A DNA stretch of 13,457 nt from Chryseosolibacter sp964393795 (GCA_964393795.1 CAYMWA010000102.1:1-13457), one strand, 5' to 3'. Counted from the first letter of the stretch, positions 1-7,144 are shown. Notes: generated from the letters alone by a model not told the origin. A program made the numbers and translations.

Positions 1-26
1 TAATGCTCGGTGTACACTTCCCCTAT

Positions 27-54
27 TGTCAACTGCCAATTGTCAACTGCCAAT
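27..54 (+). repeat. Heptamer array, TGYCAAY family (4 units)
   Basis: Units are TGTCAAC, TGCCAAT, TGTCAAC and TGCCAAT, alternating as a 14-bp dimer. The 7-bp register is exact. The array lies inside the first copy of the duplicated block upstream of purL. Confidence 0.85.
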
Positions 55-81
55 TCAGCGCCGGCACTGCGCGAGGATAAA

Positions 82-123
82 GGGCATTGGGGATTGGGCA
101 GTGGGGATTAGGGATTGGGGATT
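82..123 (-). repeat. Heptamer array, GGGGATT family (6 units)
   Basis: Plus-strand units are GGGCATT, GGGGATT, GGGCAGT, GGGGATT, AGGGATT and GGGGATT in exact 7-bp register. Read on the minus strand they become AATCCCC-type units, similar in style to the heptanucleotide STRR repeats known from filamentous cyanobacteria. The array sits between the two TGYCAAY arrays. Confidence 0.85.
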
Positions 124-170
124 AGAGACAGAACGGAGGGTATCGGCACTAAAGGTGTAAACTTCCCCAT

Positions 171-205
171 TGTCAATTGTCAACTGCCAATTGTCAACTG
201 CCAAC
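171..205 (+). repeat. Heptamer array, TGYCAAY family (5 units)
   Basis: Units are TGTCAAT, TGTCAAC, TGCCAAT, TGTCAAC and TGCCAAC in exact register. This is the second copy of the array at 27-54, with one extra unit. Confidence 0.85.
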
Positions 206-277
206 TGAGCACCGGCGGCGCGCGCGGATAAATCGTCCAATTGCCCATTTTGAGCGCGGCAAGTGCGCGGGATTTTG

Positions 278-285
278 TACTTTTG
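278..285 (+). promoter_or_regulatory. Putative -7 element of the purL promoter
   Basis: TACTTTTG matches the Bacteroidota -7 consensus TAnnTTTG exactly and lies 23 bp before the purL start codon, which would give a 5' leader of roughly 15-20 nt. A TTTG at 249-252 could be the -33 element, but its 25-nt spacing is longer than the usual 19-21, so only the -7 half is convincing. Confidence 0.5.
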
Positions 286-308
286 CGGCGCAATCCACTA
301 CATAGCAG

Positions 309-3300
309 ATGATCCTATTCTTTCGCAAAAACGCCGGCACTGTTTACTGTGTGGGCGTGGCTGCACCTCTACAATCCATTGACATACAGAAGCTTCAATG
401 GCTTTTCGGGAACGCCGATCCCATCGATGCCCGGCAGATTGACGGCCGCTTCATAGGACCTCGCAAGGAGATGATCACCCCCTGGAGCACTAATGCGGTT
501 GAGATCACTCAAACCATGGGTATTCACGGAATCGAACGGATCGAGGAATTCAGGCAGGTGGGCGCCACCAAAACCCGCTATGATCGCATGCTGGAGACAA
601 TGTACGACGGTCTCGACCAGGAGCTGTTTACCATCCACCATCAGCCTGAGCCCATTTTGGAGGTCGACGACATTGCCGCATACAACGAGCAGGAGGGCTT
701 GGCACTCAGTGCTGAGGAAATTGCTTACCTCGAAGATGTTTCACGCCAGCTTCAGCGCAAGCTGACCGACAGCGAAGTGTTCGGTTTCTCGCAGGTGAAC
801 TCCGAACATTGCCGCCACAAAATTTTTAACGGCACCTTCATTATCGACGGGAAGGAAAAACCCCACACCCTCTTTCAACTCATTAAAGAAACGGCGAAGA
901 ACAACCCTAACTTCCTGGTCTCCGCTTACAAAGACAATGTCGCCTTTATTAAAGGGCCGCGTATCGAACAGTTCGCACCGGCACGGCAGGATACGGCCGA
1001 CTATTTCCGGGTAGAGGAAATCGATGCGGTCATTTCACTGAAGGCGGAAACACACAACTTTCCTACTACCGTCGAACCGTTCAACGGTGCGGCTACTGGA
1101 TCGGGTGGCGAAATCCGCGACCGCCTTGCCGGAGGAAAAGGATCGCTGCCGCTGGCAGGAACCGCTGTATACATGACCTCTTACCCGCGGCTCAACGGCG
1201 GCCGCGCATGGGAGAAAAAATTTCACGAACGCCAGTGGCTGTATCAAAGTCCGGCGGAGATTTTGATCAAAGCTTCTGACGGCGCGTCCGACTTCGGCAA
1301 CAAGTTTGGCCAGCCCCTGATCAGCGGAAGCGTTCTCACTTTCGAGCATTTCGAAGGCGACAAAGAATACGGCTTTGACAAGGTGATCATGCTCGCCGGT
1401 GGCATCGGCTTCGGCAGACATCAGGATAGTCAGAAAGGACATCTCGAACCCGGCGACAAAATCGTAGTGCTGGGAGGCGACAACTACCGTATTGGCATGG
1501 GCGGTGGCGCTGTGTCGTCGGTGGCTACAGGTGAGTATGGTAACGCCATCGAACTCAACGCCATCCAGCGTTCTAATCCCGAAATGCAGAAACGTGTGAT
1601 GAACGCTATCCGGGCGATGGTGGAATCAAAACAGAATCCGATCATCACCATCCATGACCATGGCGCAGGAGGACACCTCAACTGTTTGTCAGAGTTGCTC
1701 GAAGAAACGGGCGGACATATTGAACTTGACAAACTTCCCGTTGGCGACCCTACCTTGTCTGACAAAGAAATCATCAGCAACGAATCTCAGGAGCGCATGG
1801 GGGTCGGTATCCGCCCGGAAGATTTGTCGACGTTGCAACGAGTTTCAGAACGGGAACGCGCACCATTTTATGTCGTCGGCGAGGCCACCGGCGATCACAA
1901 ACTCGTGTTCGCAAGAGCCGGACAGTCGACCAAGCCCATTGCCTTCAACGTTGATCACTTGTTCGGGTCATCGCCTAAGACGATAATGGAGGACAGCACG
2001 ACCGTTGCGAAATATGCTGAGGTAAAGTACAACATCACCGAGTTCCAACGCTATCTTGAAGCAGTGTTGCAACTTGAGGCCGTCGCCTGCAAGGACTGGT
2101 TGACCAATAAAGTCGATCGCTCCGTCACTGGCAAAGTGGCTACGCAACAGACTTGTGGTCCCATTCAGCTTCCGCTGAACAACGTGGCCGTAATGGCGCT
2201 GGATTACCTCGGACACAAAGGCATCGCCACTGCCATCGGGCATGCACCGGGGCCTGCGCTTATCGACCCCGTTGCCGGAAGTAAACTCGCGATAGCGGAA
2301 GCGTTGACGAACCTGTTGTGGGCACCGCTCACTCACCGGCTCAAAGGGGTATCGCTAAGTGCCAACTGGATGTGGCCTTCCCGCAACAAGGGGGAAGACG
2401 CGCGACTGTATGAAGCCGTGCAGGCGGTCAGCGACTTTGCCATCGCACTCGGCATCAATATCCCAACAGGCAAGGACTCGCTTTCGATGTCGCAAAAATA
2501 TCCAAACGGTGAAGTAGTCCTCGCGCCCGGAACGGTCATTATATCCGCGGCAGCGGAAGTAGAAGACATTCGCAAGACCGTCACACCAGCGCTGCAACCC
2601 GTCAACGGATCACAAATCATTTATATTGATTTTTCACGCGATGACTTTAAACTCGGCGGAAGCAGCTTCGCACAATCCTGCAACCTGCTGGGTGATGAGG
2701 TGCCAACCATTCAGGACAACGCCTACTTCGCCCGCGTTTTCAACGCCGTGCAGTCGCTCATTCACGAAGGCCATATCCTTTCCGGTCATGACATTTCCGC
2801 GGGTGGTATGGTGACAGCCCTGCTCGAAATGACTTTCCCCGTGCCGGACACTGGCCTGTCCGTTGATGTGTCGGAATTGGGGCAGGACCACGTCAAGATT
2901 TTGTTCAGCGAAAATCCCGGCATCCTGTTACAGGTCGCAAATGCCACCGCCGTACAATCGCGCTTGAAAAAAGAACATATCCATTCCATAGTCCTCGGTC
3001 AAGTCACTGCGAAAAGGACCGTTGAGATCAAGACGTCCACCGGAAATGAATCCCTTGACATCGACGCGCTGCGCGACACCTGGTTCCAGACCTCCTTCCT
3101 GCTTGACAGTCAACAACGGCCGAAAGCCTTTGCCGAAGATCGCTTTAACAACTACAAACGCCAGCCGCTCGAATACATCTTCCCTTCCGGTTTCGACGGA
3201 ACGTACAAACACTTCGGCATCGATCCAGGCAGAAGAAAACCGTCAGGATTAAAAGCGGCGATCATCCGCGAGAAAGGGGTGAACGGCGACCGTGAGATGG

Positions 3301-3998
3301 CATACAGCCTGTACCTTGCGGGATTTGATGTAAAGGATGTTCATATGACCGACCTCGTTTCCGGACGCGAAGACCTTTCGGAGATCAACCTGGTCGTGTT
3401 CGTCGGTGGATTTTCGAATTCCGATGTATTGGGATCCGCCAAAGGATGGGCCGGTGCTTTTCTGTATAATCCCAAGGCCAAGGCGGCGCTCGACAACTTT
3501 TATGAGCGTGCTGACACGTTGAGTCTCGGCGTCTGCAATGGTTGTCAGCTGATGATGGAACTCGGACTGGTTTATCCGGAATGGAAAGATCACCCTAAAA
3601 TGCAGCACAATGCTTCAGGCAGGTTCGAATCTGGTTTCGTTAACGTCACCATCCCTGAAAACAATTCAGTGATGTTGAAGTCGCTGGCAGGTTCGCGGCT
3701 CGGGGTATGGATTGCCCATGGCGAAGGGCGCTTTGATTTGCCGGAAGACGGAAGCCGGTACGCCATTGCTGCGTACTATTCCCATAGTGGCTATCCCGGC
3801 ACCCCCTCGGGTTCAACTCATTCCGCTGCGGCGTTGTGTTCCAAAGATGGACGTCACCTGGTGATCATGCCGCACATTGAGCGGTCGCTGTTTGCGTGGA
3901 ACTGGCCCTGGTATCCGGCGGACCGGAAGCAGGATGAGATTTCGCCCTGGATGGAGGCGTTTGTGAATGCGCGTGAGTGGTTGAGGCGTGAGGCGTGA
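309..3998 (+). CDS. purL: Phosphoribosylformylglycinamidine synthase, single-chain form (PurL)
   Basis: Cytoplasmic enzyme of de novo purine synthesis that converts FGAR, glutamine and ATP to FGAM. At 1229 residues it is the large fused type: a PurS-like N-terminal domain, tandem ATP-grasp-unrelated PurM-like synthetase halves, and a C-terminal class I glutaminase. Visible signatures are SEHCRHK (165-171), ETHNFPTT (247-254), GAATGSGGEIRD (260-271), and the glutaminase triad in GVCNGCQ (nucleophile Cys1076) and PHIER (His1189, Glu1191). A stop codon (TAG, 303-305) lies in frame two codons upstream, so the ATG at 309 is the first possible start, and MILFF is the usual opening in this phylum. 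The last codons and the TGA fall inside the downstream heptamer array, so the residues after roughly Trp1224-Leu1225 are repeat-derived. A TAnnTTTG element precedes the gene. Recognition of the product is secure. Confidence 0.98.
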   Translation: MILFFRKNAGTVYCVGVAAPLQSIDIQKLQWLFGNADPIDARQIDGRFIGPRKEMITPWSTNAVEITQTMGIHGIERIEEFRQVGATKTRYDRMLETMYDGLDQELFTIHHQPEPILEVDDIAAYNEQEGLALSAEEIAYLEDVSRQLQRKLTDSEVFGFSQVNSEHCRHKIFNGTFIIDGKEKPHTLFQLIKETAKNNPNFLVSAYKDNVAFIKGPRIEQFAPARQDTADYFRVEEIDAVISLKAETHNFPTTVEPFNGAATGSGGEIRDRLAGGKGSLPLAGTAVYMTSYPRLNGGRAWEKKFHERQWLYQSPAEILIKASDGASDFGNKFGQPLISGSVLTFEHFEGDKEYGFDKVIMLAGGIGFGRHQDSQKGHLEPGDKIVVLGGDNYRIGMGGGAVSSVATGEYGNAIELNAIQRSNPEMQKRVMNAIRAMVESKQNPIITIHDHGAGGHLNCLSELLEETGGHIELDKLPVGDPTLSDKEIISNESQERMGVGIRPEDLSTLQRVSERERAPFYVVGEATGDHKLVFARAGQSTKPIAFNVDHLFGSSPKTIMEDSTTVAKYAEVKYNITEFQRYLEAVLQLEAVACKDWLTNKVDRSVTGKVATQQTCGPIQLPLNNVAVMALDYLGHKGIATAIGHAPGPALIDPVAGSKLAIAEALTNLLWAPLTHRLKGVSLSANWMWPSRNKGEDARLYEAVQAVSDFAIALGINIPTGKDSLSMSQKYPNGEVVLAPGTVIISAAAEVEDIRKTVTPALQPVNGSQIIYIDFSRDDFKLGGSSFAQSCNLLGDEVPTIQDNAYFARVFNAVQSLIHEGHILSGHDISAGGMVTALLEMTFPVPDTGLSVDVSELGQDHVKILFSENPGILLQVANATAVQSRLKKEHIHSIVLGQVTAKRTVEIKTSTGNESLDIDALRDTWFQTSFLLDSQQRPKAFAEDRFNNYKRQPLEYIFPSGFDGTYKHFGIDPGRRKPSGLKAAIIREKGVNGDREMAYSLYLAGFDVKDVHMTDLVSGREDLSEINLVVFVGGFSNSDVLGSAKGWAGAFLYNPKAKAALDNFYERADTLSLGVCNGCQLMMELGLVYPEWKDHPKMQHNASGRFESGFVNVTIPENNSVMLKSLAGSRLGVWIAHGEGRFDLPEDGSRYAIAAYYSHSGYPGTPSGSTHSAAALCSKDGRHLVIMPHIERSLFAWNWPWYPADRKQDEISPWMEAFVNAREWLRREA

Positions 3999-4184
3999 AT
4001 CGTGAGGCGTGAGTCGTGAATCGTGAGGCGTGAGTCGTGAATCGTGAGGCGTAAATCGTGAATCGTGAGGCGTGAGGCGTGAATCGTGAGGCGTAAATCG
4101 TGAGGCGTGAGGCGTGAATCGTGAGGCGTGAATTGGGAGTCGTGGGTCGGGAGTCGTGGGTCGAGAGTCGTGGGTCGTGAAGGT
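3980..4184 (+). repeat. Long heptamer array, CGTGARN family (about 29 units)
   Basis: Anchor positions every 7 bp from 3982 to 4178 stay in register with no insertion or deletion. From 3982 to about 4131 the units are CGTGAGG, CGTGAAT, CGTGAGT and CGTAAAT. From about 4132 to 4177 they change to alternating CGTGGGT and CGGGAGT-type units in the same register. The array begins before the purL stop codon and supplies it. The plus strand has a TGA in nearly every unit of the first part. The minus strand has no stop in any frame, which gives three long spurious reading frames of 127-147 codons that repeat DSRLTPH. Confidence 0.95.
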
Positions 4185-4361
4185 GCAGCTGTTTGGGGAA
4201 ACTGCTTTGGTACGCGGATTGCGCACGCCGACACGCAAATTGCGCCAATTAGCCACAGCGGCACATAAATCAGAACTTCCTGAAAAGGTTCCCGCGTTCC
4301 AGTCGTTGGTATTGATTTTTTAGGCTATATTCAACTTGTGATTCAACTGATTTGACGGCCT
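4185..4361. other. Intergenic stretch without a recognisable gene
   Basis: This is the non-repetitive remainder of the 363-bp gap between purL and the lipoprotein gene. A weak bulged hairpin (4185-4207, GCA/GTTT pairing with AAAC/TGC, then TTT) could be a poor terminator. TTG at 4312-4314 followed by TCAACTTG at 4331-4338 is at best a degenerate promoter for the next gene. I see no coding region here, because the open frames on the minus strand are read-through of the repeat array. Confidence 0.5.
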
Positions 4362-4940
4362 ATGAAGAAACTGATTATACCCCTCTTGCTTTTGGCCTTG
4401 CTTTCGTCCTGTTTAGGCTATAAAGAACTACCGGTAGAATACGACTATAGCTACAAAGGGAACTTCAAGAAGTATCGCACGTTCGATATCATGAAGCCCG
4501 CCGGTTTAAATGACACCACCATGGTGAACGACCTCATCGAAAAATCGATCATCGCGCGCATGAAGTTTCTCGGTTACCGTCAGGCATCGAACAGGCCGCA
4601 CCTCATCATTGGTTTCAAGATGTTTTCCGACAGTCTCAAGTTCAATGGCTACAACCAGCCCGACATTGAAGAGTGGGTGCGTAACCAGAAAGAAGACCTG
4701 GATTACGACCCACAGAAATTCAATTTGCGGACGGGGACACTGTTGATCCAGTTTTACGACCGGCGGCAGAACCGTTCGATCTGGCAGGGTTACGCTACAA
4801 CGCAGTACGGCAGCATTGATTTCAACAATTCGCGGCATTTGCGGAATGCGGTGATCTCCATTCTCGACAAGTATCGCTTTTGGGCGGAAGGATTTCTGGA
4901 AAGTGGTGGCAACCTGGCGCAGGATCATCAGGAACTCTGA
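4362..4940 (+). CDS. DUF4136-family lipoprotein
   Basis: A 192-residue predicted lipoprotein. The first 17 residues form a lipoprotein signal peptide: a KK start, a hydrophobic run of Leu and Ile, then the lipobox LSSC with Cys17 as the lipidated residue. The protein is therefore probably anchored in the outer or inner membrane, facing the periplasm. The mature part has the pattern of DUF4136 proteins: a YRTFD motif near 38-42, then paired conserved segments (RPHLIIGFK at about 83-91; GTLLIQFYDRR followed by IWQGYA at about 125-145), and an I..IL..YRF ending. The family has no established biochemical role. The gene stands alone, 363 bp after purL and 175 bp before tRNA-Gln, with no obvious partner. 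No clear promoter, Shine-Dalgarno sequence or terminator is seen. Family membership is likely; function is unknown. Confidence 0.85.
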   Translation: MKKLIIPLLLLALLSSCLGYKELPVEYDYSYKGNFKKYRTFDIMKPAGLNDTTMVNDLIEKSIIARMKFLGYRQASNRPHLIIGFKMFSDSLKFNGYNQPDIEEWVRNQKEDLDYDPQKFNLRTGTLLIQFYDRRQNRSIWQGYATTQYGSIDFNNSRHLRNAVISILDKYRFWAEGFLESGGNLAQDHQEL

Positions 4941-4998
4941 AACCGACAAAATTTCGCGGTATTTCCATCCTGCCGTTCCCGATTTAAAAAAATAATTC

Positions 4999-5006
4999 TA
5001 CCTTTG
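4999..5006 (+). promoter_or_regulatory. Putative -7 element upstream of tRNA-Gln
   Basis: TACCTTTG followed by C is an exact match to the Bacteroidota TAnnTTTG element. A good TTTG is not seen at the expected -33 distance. If used, transcription would start near 5012 and give about 100 nt of leader before the tRNA. No other feature was found in 4941-5115. Confidence 0.5.
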
Positions 5007-5115
5007 CAGACCCAAAAACAGGCCTGACCAGCCTGAATTTGTCGGCCAAGACTTCAAATACGCACCTGAAGCGAGGGCAGGCAAGGGGTTTGAGGGATTT
5101 TGGTCGCAAGGATAT

Positions 5116-5188
5116 TGTCCCATGGTGTAACTGGCAACACGCCTGATTTTGATTCAGGAAAGTCCAGGTTCGAGCCCTGGTGGGACAA
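5116..5188 (+). tRNA. tRNA-Gln (anticodon UUG)
   Basis: The 73-nt sequence folds as a complete cloverleaf. The acceptor stem TGTCCCA (5116-5122) pairs with TGGGACA (5181-5187), and the discriminator is A5188. The anticodon stem CCTGA (5142-5146) pairs with TCAGG (5154-5158) around the loop TTTTGAT, which places TTG at 5149-5151. The T arm CCAGG/CCTGG encloses TTCGAGC (5169-5175). The weak U1-A72 first pair is typical of bacterial tRNA-Gln. The 3' CCA is not encoded. The gene precedes prs, rplY and pth. Confidence 0.97.
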
Positions 5189-5192
5189 CCTG

Positions 5193-5222
5193 AAAATCCC
5201 GTTCGGATTGAACGGGATTTTT
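5193..5222 (+). terminator. Rho-independent terminator after tRNA-Gln
   Basis: A perfect 12-bp stem, AAAATCCCGTTC (5193-5204) with GAACGGGATTTT (5210-5221), encloses a 5-nt loop and runs into T residues. It starts five bases after the tRNA. It should separate the tRNA from prs, which then needs its own promoter in 5223-5275; no convincing TAnnTTTG was found there. Confidence 0.85.
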
Positions 5223-5275
5223 GATTTGAACGATGGCCACGGCCAGCATTTAATTACAAAAAACCATTTTTAGCA

Positions 5276-6205
5276 ATGGCAGTAAAGCTCTTCAGTGGCC
5301 GCGCCACAAGGTACCTGGCAGAAAAAATTGCCGACGCTTACGGCGAACCACTGGGAGAAGTCAACTATCAACAATTCAGCGACGGTGAAATGTCGCCGTT
5401 TTTGTGCGAGTCAGTCCGGGGTCACGACGTCTTTATCATTCAGTCGACGTTTCCTCCGGCCGACAACCTGATGGAGCTGTTGCTGATGGTGGATGCCGCG
5501 AAGCGGGCAAGTTCGCACAACGTGAACGTCATTATCCCCTACTTCGGGTATGCACGCCAGGACCGCAAAGACAAGCCACGGGTTTCCATCGCTGCCAAAC
5601 TGATCGCCAATTTGTTGTCAGCGGCCGGCGCGGATCGCATCATGGCCTGCGACCTGCACGCCGACCAGATCCAGGGATTCTTTGACATTCCAGTAGATCA
5701 CCTCGACGGTTCATACATTTTTGTTCCGTACCTGAAATCGCTGGAACTGGACGACATCATGTTTGCCACTCCCGATGTGGGCGGCATCAAGCGGGCGCGC
5801 AACTTTGCCAAGTTTTTTAATGCCGAGCTGGCGGTATGCGATAAGAACCGCCGCGAAGCCAACAAAGTGGAGTCCATGCGTTTGATCGGTGAAGTGGAAG
5901 GCAAGGACGTTATCCTTGTGGATGACCTCGTTGACACTGCGGGAACGATTTGCAAGGCTGCCTCCGTGATCAAAGACAATGGAGCGAAGTCAGTGCGTGC
6001 CGTATGTACGCACCCGGTGCTCTCTGGCAATGCTTACGAGAAAATCGAAGAGTCGGCGCTGGTCGAAATGGTCGTCTCCGACACGCTTCCGCTGAAGAAG
6101 ATGTCGAACAAGATCAAGGTGTTGTCGGTGTCTGACCTGTTTGCCAAGGCGATCAGGAAGATTCATGATAACGAGTCGATTAGTTCGCTCTTTATCAAGT
6201 TGTGA
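5276..6205 (+). CDS. prs: Ribose-phosphate pyrophosphokinase (PRPP synthetase)
   Basis: Makes PRPP from ribose-5-phosphate and ATP, feeding purine, pyrimidine, histidine and NAD synthesis in the cytoplasm. The 309 residues are normal for class I enzymes. Signatures are the KLFSGRATRYLA opening, DLHADQIQGFFD (126-137, the PRPP synthetase signature with its metal and ATP-binding His and Asp), the flexible catalytic loop DKNRRE (189-194, whose Lys and Arg are the expected catalytic residues), and the ribose-phosphate binding loop VDDLVDTAGT (215-224). The ATG at 5276 gives the standard N-terminus for this phylum, and no Shine-Dalgarno sequence is visible. The gene is followed within 2-3 bases by a CGTGARN heptamer array, but its own TGA is one base out of register with that array, so the stop looks native. 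The order prs, rplY, pth supports the call. Confidence 0.97.
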   Translation: MAVKLFSGRATRYLAEKIADAYGEPLGEVNYQQFSDGEMSPFLCESVRGHDVFIIQSTFPPADNLMELLLMVDAAKRASSHNVNVIIPYFGYARQDRKDKPRVSIAAKLIANLLSAAGADRIMACDLHADQIQGFFDIPVDHLDGSYIFVPYLKSLELDDIMFATPDVGGIKRARNFAKFFNAELAVCDKNRREANKVESMRLIGEVEGKDVILVDDLVDTAGTICKAASVIKDNGAKSVRAVCTHPVLSGNAYEKIEESALVEMVVSDTLPLKKMSNKIKVLSVSDLFAKAIRKIHDNESISSLFIKL

Positions 6206-6206
6206 T

Positions 6207-6297
6207 GGTGAGGCGTGAGGCGTGAGGCGTGAAATCTGAGGCGTGAATCGTGAATCGTGAATCGTGAATCGTGAGTGGTGAGTGGTGAGTGGTGAGG
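6207..6297 (+). repeat. Heptamer array, CGTGARN family (13 units), after prs
   Basis: TGA recurs every 7 bp from 6209 to 6293 without an indel. Units run CGTGAGG, CGTGAAA, TCTGAGG, CGTGAAT (four times), CGTGAGT, then GGTGAGT. This is the same family and orientation as the array after purL, about 2.2 kb away. In both places the TGA-bearing strand is the coding strand of the upstream gene. Confidence 0.92.
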
Positions 6298-6308
6298 TCC
6301 AAAGACGT

Positions 6309-6378
6309 AGCCAACAGCCAACAACTAACAACTAACAGCCAACAGCTAACAGCTAATAGCTAATAGCTAATAGCAAAC
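6309..6378 (+). repeat. Heptamer array, AGCYAAY family (10 units), before rplY
   Basis: Units in exact register are AGCCAAC (twice), AACTAAC (twice), AGCCAAC, AGCTAAC, AGCTAAT (three times) and AGCAAAC. The array is separated from the CGTGARN array by 11 bp and ends 21 bp before the rplY start, leaving an A/T-rich leader at 6379-6399. No promoter was recognised between prs and rplY. Confidence 0.92.
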
Positions 6379-6399
6379 ATACAACTAAATATAATAATC

Positions 6400-7056
6400 A
6401 TGAAAACTGTTGAGATTATAGGGTATAAAAGAGCAAATCTCGGCAAGACAGCTTCGCAAAAACTGAGAGATGAAGGTCTTGTTCCCTGTGTATTGTACGG
6501 CGGAGATGATCAGGTTCATTTCTATTCACCGATGATTCTATTTCGCGAGCTGGTGTACACTAACGAAGCGCACTTTGTACACCTTAACATCGAAGGTGAA
6601 GAACATCAGGCGATCCTGCAGGAAGTGCAGTTTCACCCTGTGAGTGAAATTATTTTGCACGCCGACTTTCTGAGAATATCGGATGACCGAAAGATCAAGA
6701 TGAGTATTCCGGTCCGCATTATCGGTGAGGCGCCTGGCGTAGTAAAGGGCGGATCATTGGTACGGAAGCGCACCTCGCTGAAGGTATTCGGCTATCCCAA
6801 AGATATGCCCGACCATATCGACGTGGACGTGAGCACGCTGGATTTCCATCATGCAGTGAAAGTGGTCGACATGAAGATCGAGAACCTTACATTCCTCGAC
6901 CCGAAACAGGCACCTATCGTTGTCGTCGAGGTACCTCGTGCAGCGAAGGTTCTTGAAGAAGCAGCCGCCGCGGCACCCGCAGCCGAAGGCGCAGCCGCCG
7001 CACCTGCCGCAGGTACCCCTGCCGCACCTGCCGCCGAAGCACCGAAGAAGAAGTAA
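6400..7056 (+). CDS. rplY: 50S ribosomal protein L25 / general stress protein Ctc
   Basis: A 218-residue member of the L25/TL5/Ctc family, which binds 5S rRNA in the central protuberance of the large subunit. The N-terminal L25 domain (about 1-92) carries the expected start MKTVEIIGYKR, the VPCVLYG loop and the HPVSEIILHADF ending. The C-terminal TL5-type beta domain covers about 93-180 (IPVRIIGEAPGV; VDVSTLDFHHAVKV). Residues from about 186 to the end form an Ala/Pro-rich tail closing in PKKK, a low-complexity extension often seen in this phylum. The leader is A/T-rich without a Shine-Dalgarno sequence, as usual here. The gene lies between prs and pth, a conserved arrangement, but heptamer arrays sit on both sides. 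Its stop TAA is directly followed by an array and then a strong terminator. Confidence 0.95.
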   Translation: MKTVEIIGYKRANLGKTASQKLRDEGLVPCVLYGGDDQVHFYSPMILFRELVYTNEAHFVHLNIEGEEHQAILQEVQFHPVSEIILHADFLRISDDRKIKMSIPVRIIGEAPGVVKGGSLVRKRTSLKVFGYPKDMPDHIDVDVSTLDFHHAVKVVDMKIENLTFLDPKQAPIVVVEVPRAAKVLEEAAAAAPAAEGAAAAPAAGTPAAPAAEAPKKK

Positions 7057-7104
7057 CCGGTTGCCGGTTGCCAGTTGCCGGTTGCCGGTTGCCGGTTGCC
7101 AGCT
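7057..7104 (+). repeat. Heptamer array, CCGGTTG family (about 7 units), after rplY
   Basis: The array starts on the base after the rplY stop codon. Units are CCGGTTG (twice), CCAGTTG, CCGGTTG (three times) and a partial CCAGCTA, in exact register. It runs up to the terminator stem. Confidence 0.92.
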
Positions 7105-7135
7105 AAAGATCCCGTCCTGCGGACGGGATCTTTTT
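7105..7135 (+). terminator. Rho-independent terminator after rplY
   Basis: A perfect 13-bp stem, AAAGATCCCGTCC (7105-7117) with GGACGGGATCTTT (7121-7133), encloses a TGC loop and is followed by TT. The A-rich 5' side means it could also act on the minus strand. It lies between rplY and pth, so pth needs read-through or a promoter of its own. Confidence 0.88.
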
Positions 7136-7144
7136 CATGGCGTA

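Larger units (their letters stand above)
9..232. repeat. Imperfect duplication of a ~75-bp block carrying heptamer arrays
   Basis: Positions 9-81 and 154-232 are two copies of one block. Each opens with GGTGTAMACTTCCCC, continues into a TGYCAAY heptamer array (27-54 and 171-205), and closes with a GC-rich flank ending GGATAAA (about 56-81 and 207-232). The left flanks are offset by 145 bp and the right flanks by 151 bp. The first copy has four heptamers and the second five, so the copies differ by one unit (7 bp) less one extra base before the first array. The stretch between them holds a different heptamer array. No gene is supported in 1-300. Confidence 0.85.

Noticed and set aside
3980..4184. 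CRISPR array
   Set aside because: The repeat unit is 7 bp with no spacers, and no cas genes are present.
4185..4207. Terminator for purL
   Set aside because: The hairpin needs a 3-nt bulge and is followed by only three T residues; too weak to call.
3813..4264. Three overlapping minus-strand open frames of 127-147 codons with DSRLTPH-type peptide repeats
   Set aside because: They arise because the heptamer array has no stop on that strand in any frame. They run into purL in antisense, share no family features and have no promoter.
5223..5275. Promoter for prs
   Set aside because: TTTG at 5225-5228 followed by TAATTACA at 5251 lacks the TTTG half of the -7 element; not a convincing match.
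6960..7053. Ala/Pro-rich tail of RplY as a frameshift or contaminating sequence
   Set aside because: The frame is intact, and similar low-complexity tails are common in L25/Ctc proteins of this phylum.
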